NCBI GenBank assembly: GCA_018296165.2
Contig: JACKQL020000184.1
Location: 1 to 64,000, forward strand
Direction of reading: 5' to 3'
Source: Termitomyces sp. T153
Lineage: Eukaryota > Basidiomycota > Agaricomycetes > Agaricales > Lyophyllaceae
DNA length: 64,000 bases
The translations under genes were made by a program, and so were the position numbers. Shown here piece after piece: positions 11,125 to 20,818 of this stretch. The notes under the pieces were generated by a model that saw nothing but the letters and a program-made list of their open reading frames with translations, was not told where the DNA came from and made no database searches. How positions within the stretch are numbered: position 1 is the stretch's first letter; the number at the start of each line of letters is the position of its first letter.

Positions 11125-12798
11125 ATGTTCTTGCGCCTCCTCAGGCGCCCTGGTACTGTTCGACGCGCATACTTCCACTCCAGTACCCCATTGTGGGCTA
11201 TACGTAAGGTCGTCCACAAGTTCAAGCTCGCAGATATCGGTGAAGGTATCACAGAATGCGAGATCATTAAATGGTGCGTGTTCGAAGCTCCGGCCGGACC
11301 AATATCTCGCATTGAACTAATAATATCTTAGGTCGGTTGCACCGTCTGCGACTATCCAAGCTTTCGACCCGCTTTGTGAGGTCCAGAGCGACAAGGCTAG
11401 TGTGGAGATTACGAGTCCATACGATGGAATTGTGAAGGAGTTGCTTGTGCAAGAGGGAGAAGTCGCTAAAGTTGGGTCTGGACTATGTTTGATTGAAGTA
11501 GAGGAAGAAGACACTAGCTCGAATGAGTCAAAACCCACTTCTGAGACTTCACCTGTTCACAGTGATCAAGTGTCGAGTTCACCATCACCTATGGACGCAC
11601 ATGTATATTCAAGCCCAAAGGTGGAGCCTTCTCGCCGACTTCATCCCTTAGACCCAAACTTTGCTCTTTCCCAAGGCTCAGCTACTGCAGACTCGGTCCT
11701 CGCTGCTCCGTCTGTGCGTCATCATGCACGTCAGAATGGTGTTGATCTTGTCCAGCTTGCGCCTGGCTCTGGCAAGGGAGGACGTATCGAGAAGCGTGAT
11801 GTCGACGCGTTTCTAGCGCGGTCTTCTGAGCCTCAAACTCAAACTTCGCAGGCTGGTGAGGATGTAATAGTAGAGCTTGGCAGGACGAGGTATGGAATGT
11901 GGAAAGCGATGGTTAAGGTGAGCGCCTCAGCCTACGAGTGCCACCTGACTAATGTCTCTTTAGAGTCTTGAAATACCCCATTTCGGGTGAGCAATGTTCC
12001 TAGCTCGAGCCAATTCTGAACTGATTTCTTCGCAGATATTCCGCTTCATTAGACATAACAGCCTTGCACAATCTTCTTCCTACTCTCAATGCACATATCC
12101 CACCACATTTTTCAGCTTTACCACCAAAGATTGCTTCTACAGCCTTCAATACGTCACTTATATATCCTGCTCCCACTCATCCTGAGATACCAGCCGAACA
12201 CCGTTACAAACGCCTAACATATCTCCCAATCCTTCTCAAGACACTTTCCAAAGCTATGCTTGAATGGCCTCTTTTCAGAGCTTCAATAACCCCTACCACG
12301 GAATCCACTGCCTCATCAAAGCCAACGCTCAGTATCCGACCCCATGCAGACATCAGCATCGCCCTTTCGACGCCAACAGGTCTTTACACTCCAACCCTCG
12401 TTCAAACTGACACACACTCCATATACACTCTTACCTCCTACATACAGTCACTTGCATACCGAGGACGACAGGTCCCTTGTGGACTCACTCCGGCAGACAT
12501 GCCTCGTCGTGGGGGTACAATCACCGTATCGAATGTCGGTGCAATCGGCGCTGGTGAATATGCATCGCCGGTGCTCGTTCCCGGAGGTGGAGTCGCGATA
12601 GTTGCGCTGGGTCATGCTAAATGGGTATGGGACGTGGATGGGGAGCGAGGAGAAACTGGTGGGGAAAGGAGACTCAAAATGGGGATAAGTTGGAGCGCAG
12701 ATCATAGAGTCGTCGAGGGCGCCGAGTTGGCGGCATTTGTGGAATGTTGGAGGGGATATGTAGAAGCGCCGGAACGTCTCCTTGCCGAGGGAGTCTAG
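11125..12798 (+). CDS. Branched-chain 2-oxoacid dehydrogenase E2 (dihydrolipoyl transacylase)
   Basis: Exons 11125-11273, 11332-11917, 11964-11986 and 12036-12798 give 506 aa; exon 3 is a 23-nt microexon. The N-terminus is basic and Arg-rich ([20 protein letters not shown]), as for mitochondrial import. The lipoyl domain carries the attachment Lys71 in [10 protein letters not shown] Ser/Pro-rich linker leads to the peripheral subunit-binding domain ([15 protein letters not shown] ... [12 protein letters not shown]). The acyltransferase domain then contains [12 protein letters not shown] and [11 protein letters not shown]. The enzyme forms the core of the complex that degrades Leu, Ile and Val ketoacids. 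At the active site the usual HxxxDG reads His476-RVV-Glu480-Gly, a conservative Asp-to-Glu change. Two decayed copies of this gene lie at 15.6 and 41.5 kb. Confidence 0.9.
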
Positions 12799-12929
12799 GA
12801 TATGGAAAAAGAAGGTGATCGTAGCTATTCATTGCCACCTAACGTCATAACGTCTGTATTTGTAGCAAATTCCCGGTGTTGGGAGAATACCAGCTAAACA
12901 TATGTACGATATTTCATCATCAATATTTG
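12799..12929 (+). other. E2 3' untranslated region
   Basis: The stretch up to about 12900 is conserved in both downstream E2 pseudogenes (for example GTCATAACGTCTGTATTTGT), so it belonged to the ancestral duplicated unit. No gene is present. Confidence 0.5.
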
Positions 12930-13545
12930 TATGCATGCTGTATGCTGAGAGGACGCCGCCACCTTATGATATAAGTAAGAAATTCTCGTCTTCATCCTTT
13001 ATCCGCCATGTTGACAGATCTGGATTTTCCAAGACCTCAAGAATAAGGATGACAAGGCTGTGATATCAATCCATATTATCACTTGCTATTGATGAGATAC
13101 TTGTGTAATGGCTATATATAAGTATATTTATCGCAATCTGGATAAACGATCATTGCGAAATGCAAGTACGGTGTCAAATGATGTATAATCCACTATCTAC
13201 AATGCGAATTTGTGATATTCTGATCGTACTGAATAACTGCCTTTGGTGCCAACAGTGCTAATGATCAACGTTCCTTAAGCACCTTGCATTCACTCTCACA
13301 AGCGGGGAAGTTTCGATCTTTGGAGTCGTAGATGCGGAGAAAAGAGAATGCTTTAGGACCGTTGAAATGAAGTTGGACACGACGGAATTTGGTGCTGCGA
13401 AGCATCAACTCTTCGAGCCCTGATGATGCTTATGATGATCTGGGTAAATACTTCTATCCTGAGAACAAATACATTGCTCACGATGGATCCTGCAGAGCAC
13501 ACAACCAGCAGACGTTATCAAAGAGGTCATGACTGCTTACTCAAA
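12930..13545 (+). pseudogene. Decayed copy A of the nuclease-like hypothetical gene
   Basis: Two fragments are recognisable. About 13030-13120 matches the exon 1/intron 1 boundary of the gene at 38066 (CTCAAGAATAA ... CATATTATCACTTGC). About 13285-13540 matches its 3' part at 39145-39400, including the reading TLTSGEV and the sequence ending in CACAACCAGCAGACG. The middle of the gene is gone and frames are broken. It lies directly next to the minus-strand F-box copy A, in the same convergent arrangement as the better-preserved copy B. Confidence 0.6.
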
Positions 13546-13692
13546 CAAGAATTGAGTTATACTCCGGTTTCCGAATAGTTTAGTCAGTAGACCTTCAGAA
13601 TTGACTTATCTTCACACTTGACCTACTCACAGAATGAAAGACAATGATATTTCGGGTGTCCCCAAGTGAACATTGCAGAATAGGACTGTCTG

Positions 13693-15519
13693 CTACATGA
13701 CAGGAGATCTACAAGTGTCTAAAACAAAAACGTAACTGTCCATTCTAGTAACAATACGTCCAATGTCCTCAGCCAAGATAGGTTGAGGAAAGGGTCGAGA
13801 CCGTAGTGACATTTCGGGGAGTTGTGAAACATTGAGTTCGCACCCTGTTGTGCCCAGATCTGACTCGTGAGCCATGCCGACTTTGACCAAGATCGATTTG
13901 TCCTTCTCTCCAAAGGCTTTCTCTCTTCCAACCGTATAGAAACAATATTCTTGGGTTGTCTTCCCATGATGAACAAAATGTGGCGTGGAATCCAAATTGT
14001 GAGGAATTGTTAAATGGTAGATCATCCTGTACTTAGAAGTGAGCACAAGAGTAACAGCCTTAGCATCCAGACTTGATTGATGATGCTCAAATACAAAATC
14101 TCCGTCGCTGTCAAATAATGTCCATCGCACTTCCGATGGACTTTGTGGGATTAAAGGTGCAATAGGTCGATCGTCGACCATTATGTCTATATCATACACA
14201 GTGACATTTCGGATGGAGACAAAGGCCAATTGTCTGCCAGGAAGCAGCACCACAGAATACTAGTCCAATGGTATCAACAATTGCGTGCACAGAACCAAGC
14301 CTTACCTACCGGTTTCTCTGTACGTTTAGGGAATATAACAGTCCTGCGATGCATCAAGGCTGTTGATGCCCTCCAATCATAAACTTCAATATAGGAGCGA
14401 AACTGAGAAGTGAATACAAGCCTGGCAAGTAGGTCACCACTAAGACTGACGGTCAATATGGTGGTAAACGGTTCCGTTGCTGGAAAGGAATGCAGAAAAT
14501 GCGCCTCCAGATGTGCCGAAGACCCATGTCCGCGGAGGTTGACACGCCAGATCATAAGGTCAAGAGAACCAGTCACAGGTTGTACTAGATTCACGATCCA
14601 AATTCCTCAATCGTGTCCCGCATCAAACTAGAATGCAGAATTACTTACTGATGAAGTCCGAAGGGAAATTGACCATGCAGAAGCTCAGTGTTGAATTTGA
14701 TTGATCAATGTCAACCGTCACGTCATATAATAAATCGCCATTGGGATCATCACGCGGTGGCGTCAAGACGGTGCTTCGCATGTCGGGATCTTCGAGGTCA
14801 TAGCACAACACCGAACCATCGGACAAAGCGGCGAGTAGCCAACGTCCACCTGGGACCATAGTCAATGTGTATGTTTCGTAATCCACAAAGATCGAGCGCT
14901 CTCGGACAGGACGATTTGTTATTTCCCACTCCTGATCAGCACTTCTTCGCTGCAAAACCCAGGACTCTAGCTCCGCTGACGAATACAAGTCATTGGGCTC
15001 TTCAGCTGCAAGTCGAAATTCTTTTTCCGCCAAATAGCTTTGATACTGGCTAGTCCACACTGCCGGTGTTCGTGAAACGTCATTTAGCTGTTTGCAAACC
15101 TACAGACATTGGTTGATTGTTCACTTCTGAATCAGTCAACAAACTCACCTGGCGCACCATAAGCAAGTCACGCCAGTGAGCATGCTTGAGAATTTCGGCC
15201 AGAACTTCTGAAGGTAGGGCACTGAACCTAAGTCGAGACTGTTACGATATGTCAGCATAAGAAAACAATTTAAAAGACATGGCATTGGCATACTTTAGCT
15301 TTCCACGGCCATGCATTGATCAGGGAAGAGGGAATCCAGTGATCAGCATTTAACAGTTGGTCGAAGCGCCAGTTGGCATATCTGAATAAACTGGAAGGTG
15401 TGTCCTTTTGAAGTTTTCGAACGGTCAGAAGGAAATCGCATCTGCCGAAAGATGAATCGCATCTGCTGAAAGATGGAACTCACAGTTTCTACTGCGTTCA
15501 ACCCGTCGGTGTTTGTCAT
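13693..15519 (-). pseudogene. F-box protein gene copy A, N-terminus frameshifted
   Basis: Exons 15238-15149, 15099-14649, 14584-14310 and 14259-13693 are intact and correspond one-to-one to the open copy at 39556-41419. The F-box is split by an intron: LRFSALPSEVLAEILKHAHW, then VCKQLNDVSRTPAVW after the junction. The rest forms blade-like WD/beta-propeller-type segments (for example GGRWLLAALSDGSVLCYDLE), consistent with a substrate-binding domain of an SCF ubiquitin ligase adaptor. The first exon (15519-15294, after intron 15293-15239) has one extra base near 15417 (GACCGTTCGAAAACTTC against GACCTTCAAAAACTTC in copy B) and a local duplication of CAGATGCGATTC. The frame from ATG 15519 therefore does not reach exon 2, and no other ATG opens the right frame. 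It may still be expressed from an internal start. Confidence 0.7.
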
Positions 15520-15629
15520 ATACGAGCAGAAAAATCTGTGTGTGGGGTGTAACCTGGGAGAACGATTCTTCAATTCTTAGACAGAATTCAGTGCTTATAT
15601 AATTCATACTGCTTTGACACAAAACCTAA

Positions 15630-16225
15630 GGCCTACACACTGGTTTCCTTCCACCGTGATACCGCTTGACGCGCCTGCTCCCACTCCAGTACCCCCGTTA
15701 ACCTGAGATGCCATCTGAACAGCGTTACAAAGGCCTAACATTTCTTCCAGTTCTTCCTCAAGACACTATGAGCTCGAATGGCATTTTTTCAGAGCTTTGG
15801 TAACCCCCGCCACGGAATTTACTGCCTCATTAAAGTCAACGCTCAGCAACGCAGACACCAACGTCGCCCTTTCGACGCCGACGGGTCTTTACACTCCAAC
15901 TAACCCTCGCCCAGTCTCGCCTCCTATATACAGGCCCTTGCACACCGAGGACGACAGGTCCTTGATGGGACGTCGATAGGGAGCGAGGAGAAACAGGTGG
16001 GGAAAGGAGGCTGAAGATTTGGGTAAGTTGGAGCGCGGATCATAGAGTCGTTGAAGGTGCTGAGTTGACGGTAATTGTGGAGTGTTGGGGGGGATATGTA
16101 GAAGTGCCGGAACGTTTTCTTGCCGACGGATTCCAGGATACGAAGAAAGGTGATTGTAGTTCTTTGTTACCGTGTAATGTCATAACGTCTGTATTTGTAG
16201 CAAATTTCTGGTGTTCTAAGAATAC
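15630..16225 (+). pseudogene. E2 pseudogene copy A (5' end joined to exon 4)
   Basis: The left part (about 15630-15700) resembles the E2 upstream region and first codons (CACTGGTTTCCTTCCA ... CCACTCCAGTACCCC). After GTTAACCTGAGATGCC it jumps to exon 4 sequence (GAACAGCGTTACAAAGGCCTAAC). It then follows the acyltransferase domain with internal deletions and stops, through the [12 protein letters not shown] motif and into the 3' UTR. Exons 1-3 are mostly absent. It retains the His...Glu active-site variant of the parent gene. It cannot encode a functional enzyme. Confidence 0.85.
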
Positions 16226-16603
16226 AAGGTGAACTTAATAAACTCTGGCTACTGGCTAGTACTCCTGGTTGCCTCCTTACAGTTTTCAAGGCACTTGAAT
16301 AATGTAGACCAGTAACATCAAAGTAACATGGTGCTCATCTGGTCAGATCGTATCCAATGATTGTTTTGACGATCTCTCAGCGTCACCGTCATTGTAGCAG
16401 CTTGCTCGAAGATCAGACCGAGCCACGCTCTTGTGCTACCACTGGTTCAAATACGGGTCGTTATAATGGATACGATGACTGCGATGACTGAGCTAAGGGA
16501 GAGTTGGTGGCATCTGTGGATTGTCGGCACCAGAGGCTGGCAGGGTAATATATTACCCACCTGTCATCACAAGCAAAGCGTAATATATTGACGCTTGTAA
16601 TTA
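16226..16603. repeat. Duplicated non-coding segment shared with 42076-42370 and 18400-18700
   Basis: Landmarks such as CTCTTGTGCTACCACTGGTTCAAATACG and GAGCTAAGGGAGAGTTGGTGGCAT occur here, at about 42270-42350 and, in a CpG-depleted version, at about 18590-18680. No gene is recognisable. The block ends at the pogo-like terminal repeat at 16604. Confidence 0.75.
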
Positions 16604-18270
16604 CAGTCGAACCTCCTAAAACCCATGGCCCCTCCGTGGAAGCCAAAAAATATGGATTATCGAGGGGTATGGGCTAGGTGAGGGGTTGTTTTAGGGGCAC
16701 TTTCGAGGCTTAAAATAGTCAATATTTGGATTAATAGTTATATGTAGCTATCTAAACATCTTTGGGAGTGAAAAATTCGGCTGGTAGGTCGAAGGGACTG
16801 AAATTCCTCAAGGCGTGTTTGGTGTCCGAAATTCGCAAGAATCCCTTCCAACTTCCGTGCATATGGCTGGTCAACGTCGGATATATAGGTGAGGAGTGTT
16901 GAAGCTGCACTGAGTGCTTCTCGACGTGATGGCTTCTCACTGATGGCTTCTCACTGATGGCTTCGTCGTCATCATCTAAGACGTCGCCTCCGTTCTTCTC
17001 CCTATTTTGTTCCGCCTCACGACGTTCGACAACTGCCGCATATATATCCTTCTTGATTTCCTTCTCAGTTTCATTGTTGCACATCTTGTCCTCATTGACA
17101 GGATTAAGCAATTCATTGATGGCCATTTGGTTACTGTGCTGCAGGACTCCAAGGTAATCAAGGTGAGATAAAGCTCGTTCAACCTCAGCATCTGAAAATG
17201 TCTTTGAGTCGGTACTGATGTCTGGCAATCAGCTCTTGAACATGTTTACACTCGCGATCAACATCTTGAGGATCTGCAGAACCTGCCTCTCCATGATACT
17301 TGAAGCTTCTTAAGCCATATTGCTTCTTAAAGCAATCCAACCATCCTTTGCCACAGGTAATTCTCTCATCAGTTGGCACACCCACAAGATCTGCAAAGTG
17401 TTCACATTTCTTCCTGAGAATTTCACTGTGAAGTTCAATTCCATCCGACATGGCCTTGTGAACCCATAATTCAAGCATCTCATTAACTTCTGGGTGCTCT
17501 GTAAGCTTTTCTCACTTTGCATTACCAGTCTGTCCTCTTGCCAATGCATCAGCATATTGAGCCCAATACTTCTCCTTGTTTTTGAGCCAGTCTGATATCA
17601 ATGGTTGCTTCAAGCAAAGATTAGGATATGTTTTATTCCAATGTGCTGCCATTTTGCTTTGACTGGATCTGTTTGCATGATGCCAATCAAGAATCTTGAC
17701 CCTCTGCCTCAGAGTTGCATTCTCCTTCTTTGTGAAGACAGGTTCTTTCTTATTCTTCTCTTCATGTGGTTTTGTATTGCAATTCAGGCTCTGTCATTTT
17801 TAATGAAAAGTTTAATTCTCAAATTGACAGTACACTTACTACACTTCTTCATGCCAATAGCTGCTTTCAAACCACCTCCAAGCTCTGTCAGTTGCTCTAC
17901 CATACCCCTCTGATGTGAATTCAATCAGGCCAGCCCATGTTTGTAGTCTGAAGCCTTATCAAGGAGTTCTCTGATGACTGTTTCTTCTTCAACCAGTTTA
18001 GCATCGTTGTCCAACCATGTTTCATCAGCATTCAAAATCTTTTCTTTCCTTGAAAGTCATGAAAGAAGGTCTTGCTTACAAGTTGCTATCTCTGATTTGA
18101 GATGGGACATACCTGTCTTGAGGATTTTGAGAGGGCTTTTGGGCATTGTAATGCCAGCAGAATACTGTAGTGATTTGAAAAATGCACCTTCAATGGGTTT
18201 TCATTTTAATTTTGGGTCTACATTTTCTGCTTCACTTGTTTGTTTGGATTTCCAAACAGCCATGATATTC
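16604..18270 (-). mobile_element. Deleted pogo/Tigger-like DNA transposon
   Basis: At 16604 a terminus CAGTCGAACCTCC follows a TA dinucleotide, the typical pogo/Tc1-mariner-superfamily arrangement (TA target, CAGT start). The interior carries an N-terminal and a C-terminal transposase fragment on the minus strand. The opposite terminal repeat is not found: the right side is overwritten by another repeat starting near 18230. The element is therefore truncated as well as internally deleted. Confidence 0.7.
16745..18265 (-). pseudogene. pogo/CENP-B-like transposase lacking its DDE core
   Basis: From the right, the frame reads an N-terminal region (NADETWLDNDAKLVEEETV), then a helix-turn-helix (ENATLRQRVKILDWHHANRS) and a CENP-B-type second HTH (LELWVHKAMSDGIELHSEIL ... 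KKQYGLRSFKYHGEAGSADP). It should continue into the DDE catalytic domain at the expected NMDETG, but near 17225 it switches to a C-terminal tail (DAEVERALSHLDYLGVLQHS ... INELLNP). The whole catalytic core is missing. A TGA after GNAK (near 17515) and others interrupt the N-terminal part. CpG is depleted to the right of about 17290 but normal in the C-terminal fragment, so the two parts may have different histories. Confidence 0.75.
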
Positions 18271-19705
18271 TAGGTACTTATATGTGCAGATATCATTGCT
18301 CCTAACCATTCATGATAATCAAGAGATGTTTTTTCTCTTCTTACATGCCACAGTTGAAGTTTTTTTGATGTAGAGGTGCTTATGTTCCTTCTGGTGCATC
18401 TAATAAATTCTGTCTATGACTAGTACTCTCTGTCACCTCATTACAATTTTCAAGGATATTGACCAATAACCTCCAGGTAAGATCTCATCTGGTCAAACCC
18501 TTGTCAGCCTGTATTCAATGATTGTCTCAACAATTTCTTGGTGTGATTGCCATTGTACTGGCTTGCTTGTATAGGTCCAACCTTGGAGCCATGCTCTTGT
18601 GCTACCACTGGTTCAAGTATGAGTCATTCTATATCATTCTGATGTAGATGTCATTCTTGAGCTAAAGAAGAGTTGGAGGCATGGCATCTGGGGAGTGTCA
18701 AACAGAATATATGTATATGTCTCTTCCATGTGTATGTACTGACAAAAAAATGTCTATATTTTCCACTTTATTTGCTTGTATAAATCTCTGAACAGCCACA
18801 ATATATATGTGCAGATCTCATTGGTCATATTCACTCATTATCATCAAGAGATGTTCTTTTTCTTCTTGCATGCCACAGTTCAACTTGTGAGTCATTTCAT
18901 GACATTTTGGCTATGAACACTGTCTACAAATCAAATGGCACACTTGATCAATTGGTCCATTTGTTGATCCCAGACTGCCCATTGTTTTCCAATTGGAACA
19001 AACAATATACACATGTTCAAAGCAAGGCATACATAGTAGACCCGGTATCTTCAAAATCAATATATGCAGGGTTTATCACCTCAATCATGGGCAGACCAGA
19101 CAGTTGATCCTTGTGGCTTGTGGCCAGTGATCAGGTGATTATACAGGCTGTCCAGGGTTAGATTGTTATTGCATTTTTTCAGCTCTAGTAGCCCAATTTT
19201 CAGGTGGATACACAATGTGATTGTACTCAGTACTATCAGTATGCCTATCAATGTGAGTGGACCTCCCTTTGCATGCTGTATGCTGAAGGGATGCCCCATC
19301 TTATAATTCTAAGGAAGAAATTCTCATCTTCTTCAATGTAAACTTTATCCACATTTTTGTATTGGGAGATCACAGCCATGTTAAGAGATCCAGATAGACA
19401 TCAAGACTCCAGTCTCAAATTCAAAACTTTCTTAAATTGGTGTGTTCATTTGAGGACAGCTAATCATGTCCCTGGTGCCAAAGGGGTGATCTTTGTCCTT
19501 GTGAGGCACCTCAGGCCTGCAAACCTCATGGCCCAGAGGTGATGATTAGAAGATCTTTTTTTCACAAGATGTGGCTGAATTATGTAGGTCCCTGTCTGTC
19601 AATATTGCTCAGAGTCTGAGTCAGAAATTGCCAGTGCTCTTACTTTAATACCACCTCAGATTGTTGTGGCATACATCTCACACAGCTTAACCAAATCCTA
19701 TACTC
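18231..19705. repeat. CpG-depleted duplicated block related to 42430-43030 and 37830-38065
   Basis: 18231-18450 corresponds to 42430-42620 (TTTGGATTTCCAAACAGC ... GATGTAGAGGTGCTTA). 19120-19390 corresponds to 42750-43020 (GGTGATTATACAGGCTGTCC). 19420-19705 corresponds to 37830-38065 (GGCACCTCAGGCCTGCAAACCTC). Nearly every CG in the counterpart is TG or CA here. A short open frame at 18907-19107 has no recognisable domain. No functional gene is seen. Confidence 0.75.
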
Positions 19706-20252
19706 ATGTCCAACTCTGCTATAATGATTGATGGGAGCATTTCTTTTCCACTGGAAAAGAAACATAAACATTCTCAGTCAAGTGGCAAACTCCCAGTCAA
19801 TCAACTTATTTCACTTGCAGATGCATTGGAGAACATTGCAAGGGAAATAAAATTTGTTCAAGCCCAGTGTGGCTGGGGAGACCTTGAAGAGCTTGACCAT
19901 CTTGCAGATACAATAGATGCCATCATTAAACAAATTAAGACATTCCAGAACCTCAAGAATAAAGACAAAAATGCTGTGGTATAGTTCTATATTATCACTT
20001 GCCATTGATGAGATACTGAACAGCTCTATTTAGATTGTCTTGTTTTCCAATGTGGACACAAAGATTTTGAATGAGAGGCTAGGAATGCAAGAAATGGTGG
20101 TTATCTGTGCAGACAGCAGTCTAGAGGTTTTTTCAAAGAAATTATTTGCTGTCACTGAAGTCCAGTTAGGGTCTTGCCACCTTGAACATCACAAAAAAGG
20201 CCCTGAGGAAATATGGACAAATCAGGGGACTTATGGGATCTCAGAGGAGTAA
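19706..20252 (+). pseudogene. CpG-depleted copy C of the nuclease-like hypothetical gene (5' part)
   Basis: Exon 1 (19706-19978) encodes a protein clearly homologous to the gene at 38066: DALENIAREIKFVQAQ against SALENIASEIKIVQAH, and the shared FQNLKNKD. The intron boundary after AATGCTGTG is preserved. Exon 2 (about 20035-20200) retains LGMQEMVVICADSSLEVFSK. The homology then decays, and the C-terminal half is absent. Most CG sites of the 38-kb copy are TG or CA here, but the frame has survived unusually well. Confidence 0.7.
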
Positions 20253-20740
20253 CGTTAGACTCTTGTTATAATACCATATTTCAGATGTCAGTTTTGGATA
20301 ATTAGAAATAATCTTAAGTTACAAATATCATTCTTCTTTACAATTTGTCTAAAATTCACAGATTGGAGACATTCTGAGATTTGAATGATATTCCTCACCT
20401 CAATGTAACAATCCTGTTATCATTTTGTAATTATTCAGGACATGGATTGTTTATAAGGACCAATACTTAGACCTTCAATAGATATTCAACTATCAAGGGA
20501 TGTAATCAAAGCCAAAGATTATAACCTGGCCTGACTTGTAATACTATTTAGAAAATATCAAACTTAAGGCAACATTCAATTTTTGTATCATACCATTAGA
20601 AAATAGAATCATCATTAGTAGTACAACAAATTGATGCAATAAGTCCATGAGCTCGAACAATATACATAATGATAACATAGCAACATGAAAACATAAGCAT
20701 GAAAACATAGCAATAAAGTTGTCAAATACAAGCAGAAAAA
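20253..20740. other. AT-rich CpG-free spacer
   Basis: No gene or recognisable repeat is seen. It lies between the nuclease-like copy C and the minus-strand DUF6698-like copy. Confidence 0.4.
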
Positions 20741-20818
20741 TGGGAACATCAGAACAACCTACACTAGCTCACTCTCATCAGATCCTTGTCCCTCCAAGTC
20801 ATCCTCATCAGAACCCTG

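Noticed and set aside
11267..11538. Minus-strand ORFs across the E2 lipoyl domain
   Set aside because: Shadow frames of a well-supported gene.
18907..19107. Small plus-strand ORF in the duplicated CpG-poor block
   Set aside because: No counterpart frame in the less mutated copy and no domain.
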